Assembly: GCF_000421645.1 (NCBI RefSeq) | Contig: NZ_ATXK01000010.1 | Coordinates: 1 to 64,000, forward strand | DNA from: Aurantimonas coralicida DSM 14790 | Lineage (GTDB): Bacteria; Pseudomonadota; Alphaproteobacteria; Rhizobiales; Rhizobiaceae | Length of the DNA: 64,000 nt | Direction: 5' to 3' | Shown here: positions 52,262 through 60,900 of the stretch, piece by piece | Layout of the letters: each line of letters opens with the position of its first letter | Position numbering within the stretch: position 1 is the first letter of the stretch | Program-made: the position numbers and the translations under genes | Notes under the pieces: generated by a model | What the model was told of the DNA's origin: nothing | The model's input: only the letters and a program-made list of their open reading frames with translations | Database searches by the model: none

Positions 52262-53059
52262 TCAACAGGCAATGGTTCCGCATTCGCGCACATTGGCGAT
52301 GCTCGCCTGCAGATTGTCGAGACCGACCGCGCCGGGAACCACCTCTTCGCCGACCACGTAGGACGGCGTGCCGTTGATACCGAGTCGGGTCGCCATCTCG
52401 TTCGACTGCCGCAGCGCCTCCGTCACGGCGGATGACTGCATGGCCGTGCGCAGGGCCGACTCCTCGACGCCGAAATCTCCGGCCACCGCAATGGCGCTTG
52501 CCTCGTCGGCGGTGCCGCGCGAGCCGAGCAGCGCGCGGTGATAGGCTGCGTATTCGTTCGGCGCGATCTCGCGGAAGGCGAGGGAGACCCGCGCGGCTTC
52601 CAGCGACTGCGGGCCGAGCACCGGGATTTCCTTCAGGACGAAGCGGATGTTCGGATCGGCCGCGAGCAGCGCATCCATGTCCTGCATCGCCTTTTTGCAG
52701 TAGCCGCAATTGTAGTCGAAGAACTCGACCACGGTGACGTCGCCGTCGGGATTGCCGAGCACCGTGCCCTCCGGTGTCTCGAACAGCGCCGGCCCGACTT
52801 CGGCGATCGCCGCCTTCTGGGCCGCCGACTGGTCGGCCGTCCGCTTGGCCTCCAGCGCGTCGAGCGCTTCCAGCAGCACTTCGGGATGCTCGATCAGATA
52901 GGCGCGCACGATCGTCTCGATCGCGTCGGTCTGCTTCGCGTCGAACGATGTCTGCGCTGCCGCGGGCGCGCTGTCCTGCGCGTTGGCGGCGCCGGCTGCG
53001 ATCAGCGGAAGCGTGCAGGCGAGGGCCGTTGCGGCGGTCAGGCGTCGGATGGAAAGCAC
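52262..53059 (-). CDS. DsbA-like periplasmic thiol oxidoreductase
   Basis: The 265-residue protein has a signal peptide (M-L-S-I-R-R then a hydrophobic run to A-N-A-Q, about 1-28), a helical N-terminal stretch (about 40-85) and a thioredoxin domain with E-F-F-D-Y-N-C-G-Y-C-K-K; the C-G-Y-C pair is the redox site. The cis-Pro loop is N-G-T-P-S-Y near 229-234. It matches the DsbA/Com1-like group that makes or isomerises disulfides in exported proteins. Two extra cysteines lie in the last nine residues. It lies between aroQ (118 bases) and the M48 gene (41 bases). Confidence 0.92.
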   Translation of the reverse strand: MLSIRRLTAATALACTLPLIAAGAANAQDSAPAAAQTSFDAKQTDAIETIVRAYLIEHPEVLLEALDALEAKRTADQSAAQKAAIAEVGPALFETPEGTVLGNPDGDVTVVEFFDYNCGYCKKAMQDMDALLAADPNIRFVLKEIPVLGPQSLEAARVSLAFREIAPNEYAAYHRALLGSRGTADEASAIAVAGDFGVEESALRTAMQSSAVTEALRQSNEMATRLGINGTPSYVVGEEVVPGAVGLDNLQASIANVRECGTIAC

Positions 53060-53100
53060 GGGTGCGGCGTCCTTCTGTTCGGTTCGGTGCGGATCGCCCG

Positions 53101-54483
53101 TCAGCGAATCTCGGTCTGGATGATGTCCTGCGCCGCCCGCCAGGGCGGCGTGCCCGGCTGCAGCTTCTGCTGGGCGCGGATGGCGAAGATCTTCGCCTGG
53201 CGGAAGGCACCGCCATGCCAGTAGCCTTCGGCGGTGGCAAGTTCGGCGCGGCCGACTTCGCCGATCCGCCCGTAGGCCATGGCGAGGAACCGGTAGGCGA
53301 CGGAATTGCCAGGATCCGAGCTGAGGCCCTCGCGGATGAGGCGAATCGCCTCCTTCATCTTGGCCGGATCGCCGCTGGTCACCAGCGCCTGGCCGATCTC
53401 GGCCTTAAGGATCCCCGAGCCGGTCTTGTCCAGCCTGGCGGCCTTCGAATAGGCGGCCGCCGCCTCCTGGGAGCGTCCCGCATCGACGAGGATATCGCCG
53501 CGCAGCTCGTAGAAGAAGGCGTTGTTCGGCTGGGCCTTGAGCAGCGCATCGACCTTGGCGAGCGCCGAGGCCGGGGACCCGGCGAGGTGGGTGGCGATCG
53601 CGTCGCCGTAATAGGCCGCCAGACTGCGCGGATCGCGGGCGAACATCCGGCGGACCGCCCCGGCACCGTCATTGTAGGCGACGATCTTGGCCCGGGCGAG
53701 ATTGTGGCGCACGGCCAGTTCCGGCTTGTCGGCCCGGTCGTAGAAACGGCTTTCCTGGGCCAGCCGCTGCAGGGCTGCAATGCGGTCGCGCGGCACCGGA
53801 TGCGAGGAGGTGTAGTTCCCGCCGCTGCTGCGGGCGAAGAGATTGCCGCGATCGAGGATCTCGAAGGTCTCGACAAGACCCCGGGCGGACTGGCCGGTCG
53901 CTTCCAGATAGGTGAGGGCGGACCGGTCGGCGGTGGACTCTTCGCCGCGCTGGTAGCTGAGCAGGTTGCGCTGGGCGATGCCGCCGCCGCCCATCATCAC
54001 TCCTGCCCCGGCGCTGACCGCGCTGCCGCCGCCAGCGGCGGCGCCCGCCGCTGCGATTCCGGCCCCGAGCAGGCTCGCGACCACGGCGATGGCCTGGGAG
54101 CGCTCCAGCTGTTCGCGCAGTCGCTGCTGGTGACCGCCGGCCAGATGGCCGATCTCGTGGGCGAGGATGCCGATCAGCTGGTTGGGCGTCTGCGTCGCGG
54201 TGATCGCGCCGGTGTTGATGTAGATGCGGCGACCGGAGACGAAGGCGTTGAAGGCGTCGGAATTGACCAGCACGATCTCGATGCCTGAACGCGACAGGCC
54301 CGCCGCCTTCAGCAGCGGACGCGCATAGTCGGCGACCAGCGCCTCGATCTCGGCGTCCCGCACGATCGGCAGGCTGGCCTTGTCCTTCCCGGCGGCCTGA
54401 ACGCTAACCGGTGCCAGTGCCACGGATGCCGCCAGGATCATCGATGTGATGCGGGCGGAGATCGCGCCGAGCGACATGTTCAT
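53101..54483 (-). CDS. M48-family periplasmic metalloprotease with TPR repeats (BepA-like)
   Basis: The 460-residue protein starts with a signal peptide ending near V-Q-A-A-G (about 31). The zinc motif H-E-I-G-H is at 109-113, and a later G-E-E-S-T-A-D gives the third ligand. A glycine/alanine-rich membrane-like loop (about 130-165) follows, and the C-terminal half is built of TPR-like helices (about 290-450). In E. coli BepA of this type edits outer-membrane protein assembly. Start at 54483 or 54477. It is divergent from the aminotransferase with 104 bases between. Confidence 0.92.
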   Translation of the reverse strand: MNMSLGAISARITSMILAASVALAPVSVQAAGKDKASLPIVRDAEIEALVADYARPLLKAAGLSRSGIEIVLVNSDAFNAFVSGRRIYINTGAITATQTPNQLIGILAHEIGHLAGGHQQRLREQLERSQAIAVVASLLGAGIAAAGAAAGGGSAVSAGAGVMMGGGGIAQRNLLSYQRGEESTADRSALTYLEATGQSARGLVETFEILDRGNLFARSSGGNYTSSHPVPRDRIAALQRLAQESRFYDRADKPELAVRHNLARAKIVAYNDGAGAVRRMFARDPRSLAAYYGDAIATHLAGSPASALAKVDALLKAQPNNAFFYELRGDILVDAGRSQEAAAAYSKAARLDKTGSGILKAEIGQALVTSGDPAKMKEAIRLIREGLSSDPGNSVAYRFLAMAYGRIGEVGRAELATAEGYWHGGAFRQAKIFAIRAQQKLQPGTPPWRAAQDIIQTEIR

Positions 54484-54587
54484 GCTAGTCCCCTCCGATG
54501 CTGGCCGATGACCGATCGCCAATTCCCGATCCGATCCCGGCACTGTCTGGCAATCCTCACCCCAATCCGGCGAAATCGAGGCGAAAC

Positions 54588-55769
54588 ATGCGGTCCGACC
54601 TGTCCGAAACCCTCACGATGATGGCATCAAAGCGGTCCGACATCGACCCGTTTCGCGCCATGGACGTTCTGGCCGAAGCCAACCGGATGATCGCACGGGG
54701 CGACCGGGTGCTGTCGCTGGCCGTTGGCCAGCCGGCCGCGCCGGCGCCGCAGATCGCGCGCGATGCCGCCCGCTGCATGCTCGACCATGGCCGCATCGCC
54801 TATACCGATGCGCTCGGGCGCCAGGATCTTCGCGAGCGCATCGCCCGCCACTACGCCGACGCCTACGGCCAGACGGTGGATGCCGCGCAGATCATGATCA
54901 CCACCGGCTCGTCGGCGGGCTTCAACCTGACCTTTCTCGCCGCCTTCGATCCGGGTGACAGGATCGCGCTCGCCGCGCCCGGCTACCCGGCCTATCGCAA
55001 CATCCTGCGCGCGCTCGGGCTGGTGCCGGTGGAGATTGAGGTCGACCGGACCACCGGCTACATCCTGACCGCCGAGCATCTGCGCGCCGCCCATGAGGAG
55101 CACCGGCTCGCCGGGGTCCTGATCGCCAGCCCGGCCAACCCCACCGGCACCGTCACGCCCCGCGACGAGCTGCGCCGGCTGGTCGAATATGCCGATGCCG
55201 AAAACATCCGCTTCGTCTCCGACGAGATCTATCACGGCCTTGCCTACGGCCGGGCCGAGGCGACGGCGCTGGAGTTCTCCGACCGGCCGATCATCGTCAA
55301 CTCCTTCTCCAAATATTACTGCATGACCGGCTGGCGGATCGGCTGGCTGATTCTGCCGAAGGCGCTGCTGCGGGCCGCCGAGCGGATCGGCCAGAGCCTC
55401 TACATCTCCGCACCGGAGCTCTCGCAGGTCGCGGCCACGGCGGTGTTCGACGCGACGGCCGAACTCGACGTCGTGCGCGATGGCTATGTGAAGAATCGCG
55501 ACCTCATCGCGAGCCGGCTGCCGGAGCTGGGCTTCCGCGATATCGCCCCCATCGATGGCGCGTTCTACGCCTATGCCGCGATCCCCGAGGGCGAATCAGG
55601 CGCCACGCAGTTCGCCGCGGACATCCTCCAGCGCTGCCATGTGGCGATCACCCCCGGCACCGACTTCGACACCCGCCGCGGCGAGAACTTCGTGCGGCTG
55701 TCCTACGCCTGCGATCACGCAACGCTCGCCGAGGCGCTGGACCGGATCGCCGACCGCCGCATCGGCTGA
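54588..55769 (+). CDS. Class I/II pyridoxal-phosphate aminotransferase
   Basis: The 393-residue protein is a fold-type I aminotransferase: N-P-T-G near 183-186 for substrate carboxylate contacts, D-E-I-Y near 211-214 for the pyridine nitrogen, and the cofactor lysine in N-S-F-S-K-Y-Y-C-M-T-G-W-R near 238-250. It may act on aspartate, aromatic or branched amino acids; the sequence alone does not decide. I chose the ATG at 54588 after CGAGGCG; the frame is open upstream. A perfect inverted repeat after its stop separates it from rne, which runs the other way. Confidence 0.9.
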   Translation: MRSDLSETLTMMASKRSDIDPFRAMDVLAEANRMIARGDRVLSLAVGQPAAPAPQIARDAARCMLDHGRIAYTDALGRQDLRERIARHYADAYGQTVDAAQIMITTGSSAGFNLTFLAAFDPGDRIALAAPGYPAYRNILRALGLVPVEIEVDRTTGYILTAEHLRAAHEEHRLAGVLIASPANPTGTVTPRDELRRLVEYADAENIRFVSDEIYHGLAYGRAEATALEFSDRPIIVNSFSKYYCMTGWRIGWLILPKALLRAAERIGQSLYISAPELSQVAATAVFDATAELDVVRDGYVKNRDLIASRLPELGFRDIAPIDGAFYAYAAIPEGESGATQFAADILQRCHVAITPGTDFDTRRGENFVRLSYACDHATLAEALDRIADRRIG

Positions 55770-55811
55770 CCGGCAGCGCCGGTCCCGGCCCCAACAACAG
55801 ACCCGGAACGC

Positions 55812-55842
55812 AAAACGGGCGGCCCGATGGGCCGCCCGTTTT
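55812..55842. terminator. Bidirectional terminator between the aminotransferase and rne
   Basis: A perfect 14-base inverted repeat (AAAACGGGCGGCCC at 55812-55825 with 55829-55842) around a GAT loop. It ends in TTTT on the plus strand and TTTT on the minus strand, so it can stop both converging transcripts. Confidence 0.93.
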
Positions 55843-55888
55843 CATGTCTGCCGTGTCCCGCGGCGCGACGCGGGTGATGCGCTTCGCC

Positions 55889-58747
55889 TTAGAAGAAGCT
55901 CCGGCGCGCCCACCAGCCGGTGCGGCGCGGCTTCTCGGGCTTGGCCTCGGCATCGTTCGAGGTGCTCGACGTGACCACCGGGTCGGACGATTCCGGCGCG
56001 GCGGGCGTATCGTCGTTGGCTGCGGCCGCGGCGGTCTCTTCGGTTGCGGCAGGCTGTGCCTCGACCGGTGCCGGCTCGCTGGTGGCCACCGGCTCGGCGG
56101 CCAGAGCCGGCATTGCAGGCTCTGCCACGACCGCCGAGTCGGCGTTGTCGGCCGCTTCGCTCTGCGCGGCAACCGGCTCGGCGGGCGACGCCACCGGCGC
56201 ATCCTCGGCCACGGGGGCCGGCGTTGCGGCGACCTGATCCGACATCACCGTCGTTGCGGTGGCGTGGATCGGCTGCGCGTCCGAAGCCTGATCGGCTGCG
56301 ACGTCACCGGACGGCTGGCCGGATTCGCCCTCGCCATTCTGGTCCTCGCGATTGCGGCGACCACCCCGACGACCGCGGCGGCGGCGCTTGCGGCCCCGGT
56401 CGCTGTCGTCGTCGGTCCGGCTGGTGCTGCGATGTGCGCCGCCATCCGTCTCGTCGTCACCTTCGGCATCGCCGTCGCGATCATCGCCATTGTCCTGATC
56501 CGAACGGTCGTCGCGCGACTGGCCGTCGGCGACAGTCTCGTCCTCGTCACCCGACCGCTTGCGCCGACGCCGGCGGCGACGGCGACCGCCGCCTTCGGAA
56601 TTGTCCGACCCGTTCCGGTCTTCCTCCGCACGGCCCTTGTCTTCGACCGCAGGCTTCTCTTCGGCGATCCGGTCGAGCTCGTCGGCCGAGCGGCGTGCCG
56701 CTTCCTCGTCCGCCGCGTCGTCGAGCGCATCGCTGACGGCGAGGGCATCCGGCTGGCCGGCATCGATCGTGATTTCCGGCTTCGTCGCTTCGGCACCATG
56801 CGCGATGGTGATCGCCTGGTGGCCGGCGCTGTCGTCGGCTTCCAGGATGATGCGCAGGCCGTGATGGTGCTCGAGTTCCTCGATCCGCTGGCGCTTCTCG
56901 TTGAGCACGTAGAGCGCCGTCGAGGTCGGAACCTTGACGATGAGATCGTGGTCGGCGTGCTTCTGCAGATGCTCCTCGATCGTGCGCAGCACGTGCAGCG
57001 CCGACGACGAGGACGAGCGGATATGACCGGTGCCTTCGCAGACCGGGCAGGTCTGCATGGTCGATTCCAGCACGCTGGCGCGAATCCGCTGGCGGCTCAT
57101 TTCCAGCAGGCCGAAATGCGAGATGCTGCCGACCTGGATGCGGGCCCGGTCGCTCTTCAGGCACTCCTTGATCTTCTTCTCGACCGCGCGGTTGTTGCGC
57201 TTCTCGTCCATGTCGATGAAGTCGATGACGATCAGGCCGGCGAGGTCGCGCAGACGCAGCTGGCGCGCCACCTCTTCGGCGGCTTCCATGTTGGTCTGGT
57301 AGGCCGTGTCTTCGATCGAGTGTTCCTTGGTGGAACGCCCCGAATTGACGTCGATGGCGACCAGCGCCTCGGTCTGGTTGATGATGATGTAGCCGCCCGA
57401 CTTCAGCGTGACGTGGGGCTGCACCATCTTGTCGAGCTGCGATTCGATGCCCTGCCGCACGAAGATCGGGGTCGGGTCACGATAGGGCTGCACGACCTTC
57501 GCCTGGCTCGGCATGAGCATCCGCATGAAGTCCTTGGCTTCGCGGTAGCCCGTCTCGCCGGCGACGAGAATCTGGTCGATGTCCTTGTTGTAGAGGTCGC
57601 GGATCGATCGCTTGATCAGGCTGCCTTCCTCGTAGACGAGGGCAGGGGCGATCGACGACAGCGTGACGGTGCGCACCGTCTCCCACAGCCGCATCAGATA
57701 TTCGTAGTCGCGCTTGACCTCCGGCTTGGTGCGGTTGGCACCGGCCGTGCGCAGGATGATGCCCATGCCGCGCGGCACGTCCAGCTCGCGCACGACATCC
57801 TTCAGCCGCTTGCGGTCGGCCGCATTGGTGATCTTGCGCGAGATGCCGCCGCCACGCGCCGTGTTCGGCATCAGCACCGAATAGCGACCGGCCAGCGACA
57901 GATAGGTGGTCAGGGCCGCGCCCTTGTTGCCGCGCTCTTCCTTGACGACCTGCACCAGCAGGATCTGCCGACGCTTGATGACTTCCTGGATCTTGTACTG
58001 GCGGCGCTGGCGTGCCTGGCGGACCGGCACTTCCTCCATGGCGTCCTCGGAGCCGATCTGGTCGATCTCGTCGTCGCCGTCCTCGTCGCCATTGCTCTCG
58101 TCGTCGCCGGACGCGCGGGTGCGCCCGCGCCGACCGCGGCCGCCGCGCCGGCCCCGCGAAGACCGCTCGGACCCGTTCTCCTCGTCGTCACCGTCGCCGC
58201 CGGACGTCGTGATGCCATCGGCATCGGCGTCTGCGTCGTGATCGTCGTCGGACTCGGTGGCGCGGATTTCGGTCTCGTCGCCATGGGCCTCGCCCTGATC
58301 GGCGTCGCTCGACGCCGCGTCGGAGCCGGCCTCGTCACCGTTCTCGTCGATCTCGGCCTTTTCCGAGACGGTCTCGTCGCTGTTCGCGGCAGACTTGCTG
58401 CGCGATCCGCGACGCGAACGGGTCGGCTTTGGCTCGTCGGCCTCTTCCTCTTCCATCGCGCACTGGAGGTCTTCCTCGATCAGCGCCTGACGGTCGGCCT
58501 TGGGGATCTGGTAATAGTCGGGATGGATCTCGCTGAAGGCGAGGAAGCCGTGGCGGTTGCCACCATATTCGACGAAGGCGGCCTGGAGCGAGGGTTCGAC
58601 CCGCGTCACCTTCGCCAGATAGATATTTCCCTTGAGCTGCTTCTTGTGTTCGGATTCGAAATCGAATTCCTCGACCCGGCTACCCCGGACGACGACGACG
58701 CGCGTCTCCTCCTGGTGGGACGCGTCGATCAGCATTTTGTTTGCCAT
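55889..58747 (-). CDS. rne: Ribonuclease E
   Basis: The 952-residue endoribonuclease organises the RNA degradosome. The S1 domain (about 36-290) is split by an acidic, low-complexity insertion at about 98-248. Catalytic D466 (A-L-V-A-I-D-V-N-S) and D509 (L-I-V-I-D-F-I-D) and the zinc link C567-P-V-C570 are in place. The C-terminal half after about 690 is a disordered Asp/Arg/Ala/Glu-rich scaffold that ends with a G-W-W motif at 944-946, the PNPase anchor known in Caulobacter. I chose the ATG at 58747 (MANKMLIDASHQEETRVVVV). A long upstream region may hold a regulatory leader. Confidence 0.97.
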   Translation of the reverse strand: MANKMLIDASHQEETRVVVVRGSRVEEFDFESEHKKQLKGNIYLAKVTRVEPSLQAAFVEYGGNRHGFLAFSEIHPDYYQIPKADRQALIEEDLQCAMEEEEADEPKPTRSRRGSRSKSAANSDETVSEKAEIDENGDEAGSDAASSDADQGEAHGDETEIRATESDDDHDADADADGITTSGGDGDDEENGSERSSRGRRGGRGRRGRTRASGDDESNGDEDGDDEIDQIGSEDAMEEVPVRQARQRRQYKIQEVIKRRQILLVQVVKEERGNKGAALTTYLSLAGRYSVLMPNTARGGGISRKITNAADRKRLKDVVRELDVPRGMGIILRTAGANRTKPEVKRDYEYLMRLWETVRTVTLSSIAPALVYEEGSLIKRSIRDLYNKDIDQILVAGETGYREAKDFMRMLMPSQAKVVQPYRDPTPIFVRQGIESQLDKMVQPHVTLKSGGYIIINQTEALVAIDVNSGRSTKEHSIEDTAYQTNMEAAEEVARQLRLRDLAGLIVIDFIDMDEKRNNRAVEKKIKECLKSDRARIQVGSISHFGLLEMSRQRIRASVLESTMQTCPVCEGTGHIRSSSSSALHVLRTIEEHLQKHADHDLIVKVPTSTALYVLNEKRQRIEELEHHHGLRIILEADDSAGHQAITIAHGAEATKPEITIDAGQPDALAVSDALDDAADEEAARRSADELDRIAEEKPAVEDKGRAEEDRNGSDNSEGGGRRRRRRRRKRSGDEDETVADGQSRDDRSDQDNGDDRDGDAEGDDETDGGAHRSTSRTDDDSDRGRKRRRRGRRGGRRNREDQNGEGESGQPSGDVAADQASDAQPIHATATTVMSDQVAATPAPVAEDAPVASPAEPVAAQSEAADNADSAVVAEPAMPALAAEPVATSEPAPVEAQPAATEETAAAAANDDTPAAPESSDPVVTSSTSNDAEAKPEKPRRTGWWARRSFF

Positions 58748-59437
58748 GAAAGGACTCCCGGGCGCTCGCACCAGGTCGCGGCAAGGCGTCATGCGCCTGC
58801 CTGTCGACGGGAGGGCGCGAGCCCGTATCGGTGGAATCTGGCATTGCAGCGCGGCCGTGACTCGACGGCGCCAGACCCCTTGTTAAGGGATGCGGCGGGT
58901 ATCGGAGAACGGGAGCTGGTGACAAGATTCGACCTGTAACAACTACATGGCCGCTGGGGCGGCCGACGAAACGGGCGAATTGGCGGCTTGCGAGCCGGGC
59001 ACATTCGCGACGTTGGAAATCCGCCGGGAAGGAAATTCCTGCGGCGAAATGAAAATTCTGCTCGAGGCTCGGTGACTGGTCGCAGGATCGCAAACCTGCC
59101 GCGACGTTTTCGCCGCAGCCGTGCCGACGTCCGCGGGGCACTCGTGCCTCCGAATCGGCAGCTGCATGTGATTCCGCATCACTAAGCCTCGGTTCGATTT
59201 TATGACGGGAATGCCTAATAAACAAGTGCGGCGCGGCGATTGTGGTCGCAAGGTAAGAGATCGCGCGAGGCGTGGGTGCAAAGCGGCATACCGCCTGTCG
59301 CCGGAGCGCTGCCGGCCGCCGCAGCGGTTCGGCCGCGCGACTTTGAGCCGTCGCCCCAGTCTCATCAACATTGTCGCGTCAGCAGGGATGGCCTATCGCG
59401 CAGAGGACGCGACACGCTGTGACCGGGAAGGGGTGCA
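58748..59437. other. Divergent intergenic region between rne and the amidase gene (690 bp, no gene seen)
   Basis: I see no convincing coding gene here; short open frames have no recognisable product or good ribosome-binding site. The rne-proximal 200 bases are GC-rich and could be the rne leader, which is autoregulatory in other bacteria. The middle and right parts (about 59180-59240) are relatively AT-rich (TTCGATTTTATGAC, CCTAATAAACAAG) and probably contain the amidase promoter, but no -35/-10 pair is clear. Confidence 0.6.
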
Positions 59438-60664
59438 ATGACAGGACGATGCCGGAACGTGGTGGCCGAGCTTGCCCGGACAGCCCTGGCGGCTGTGGTG
59501 GTGCTCCTGCTGTGGGGTGCCCAGTCTTCCGCGCTCGCCGAGGACCGGATCATCACCGCGGTGACCCAGGCCGCCGACGCGGACGCCTTCACCGTCGCGT
59601 TCGACGTTATCGGCAAGCCCGAGGCGCGGGTCCTGCATCTGCGCAATCCCGAGCGGATCGCCGTCGATTTCGAGGACACCCTCTCGGCTGCCGCGCTGGA
59701 TGCGCCGCCTGACAATGCGCTCGTCTCGACGAGCCGGCACGGCCTTGTCGCGGCCGACCGGTATCGCTTCATCTTTACGCTCAAGGGTGCGGCCAGCGCC
59801 GAGCTCGACCGCGCCGCGACGGCGAACGGCGAGACGCTCTCCCTGACCATCCGCCCGGCGACGTCCGGCAAGGTTGCTGCGGCGTCATCGTCGACGCCGG
59901 CGCCGCGGCAGGATGCCCCTGACGCCGGACCCGATGTGCCGGCGGCCGTGCCGCAGGGGCGTGTCCTCAAGGTCGTGCTCGACGCCGGACATGGCGGCGT
60001 CGACAAGGGCGCCGTGTCGAAGTCGGGCACGCTGGAGAAGGAGATCAACCTCGCCATGGCGCTGGCTCTCCGCGATGCGTTGCAGGCCCGCGGCGATGTC
60101 GAGGTGACGCTGACCCGCGACGACGATACATTCATTCCGCTGGAGGAGCGCGCGGCGATCGGCCGCCGCGAACGCGCCGACCTGTTCATCTCCATCCATG
60201 CCGACTCGATCCGCTACGCCGATCTGCGGGGCGCGACCGTCTATACGCTCTCGGAGACCGCCTCGGACGAGCTCTCGCGCGAGATCGCCGCGTCGGAAAA
60301 TGCGGCGGACCGCTTCGCCGGCGAGGAATGGCAGCGCGACGAGCCGACCGTCTTCGACATCCTTCTCGACCTGACCCGGCGCGAGACCGTCAGCTTCTCC
60401 GAGCATTTCGCCTCGTCGCTGGTCCGGGACCTGCGGCGCGAGGACATTCGCCTGATCAACCGGCCGAAACGCTCGGCCGGATTCAAGGTCCTGACCGCGC
60501 CGGACGTCCCCTCGGTGCTGGTGGAGCTCGGCTTCCTGTCGAATCGCGAGGACGAGAAGCTCCTGACGGACGCGGCCTGGCGCAAGGACACCGCCGCGGC
60601 GATCGCCCGGGCGGTGATGGATTTCTTCGGGGAAAAGGTCGCCGAACCGCGCAAGCCCGGCTAA
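59438..60664 (+). CDS. amiC: N-acetylmuramoyl-L-alanine amidase with AMIN domain
   Basis: This 408-residue protein has a signal peptide (about 1-35), an AMIN peptidoglycan/septal targeting domain (about 38-135), a Pro/Ala linker, and an Amidase_3 catalytic domain: V-L-D-A-G-H-G-G-V-D-K-G near 180-191, E-K-E-I-N-L near 198-203, S-I-H-A-D-S near 250-255 and V-L-V-E-L-G-F-L-S-N near 359-368, giving the zinc and Glu residues. It cleaves the stem peptide from MurNAc during septal splitting. It precedes PBP1A by 236 bases. Symbol by domain order; AmiB-like is also possible. Confidence 0.93.
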   Translation: MTGRCRNVVAELARTALAAVVVLLLWGAQSSALAEDRIITAVTQAADADAFTVAFDVIGKPEARVLHLRNPERIAVDFEDTLSAAALDAPPDNALVSTSRHGLVAADRYRFIFTLKGAASAELDRAATANGETLSLTIRPATSGKVAAASSSTPAPRQDAPDAGPDVPAAVPQGRVLKVVLDAGHGGVDKGAVSKSGTLEKEINLAMALALRDALQARGDVEVTLTRDDDTFIPLEERAAIGRRERADLFISIHADSIRYADLRGATVYTLSETASDELSREIAASENAADRFAGEEWQRDEPTVFDILLDLTRRETVSFSEHFASSLVRDLRREDIRLINRPKRSAGFKVLTAPDVPSVLVELGFLSNREDEKLLTDAAWRKDTAAAIARAVMDFFGEKVAEPRKPG

Positions 60665-60900
60665 TCGGGCACGCGCATCCGGGCGGATGTGGTAAATCGA
60701 CAACGCTTGCCTGCATTGCGGGGCCGTCATGCACCCATGTCCATGGCCTCGCCGCATTTGCGCAGCAGGAAAACGTTAAAAGGACGTTCGCTGCGGCCCA
60801 TGCGCGGCGGATGTTGCAAATTCCCGGCCAAGGCTCCTGCGAGCCGATGCGGGGAGCATGAACCGGACCGGCGCGGCGGCGCAGGGCGGACGGAGTTTCG

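Noticed and set aside
55844-58939. A 1031-codon open frame on the plus strand opposite rne
   Set aside because: Same cause: antisense to a well-supported RNase E, no recognisable domain; its low-complexity parts mirror the acidic insertion and the scaffold region.
58940-59437. Short open frames of about 65-79 codons between rne and the amidase gene
   Set aside because: No ribosome-binding sites or recognisable products; they overlap each other and look random.
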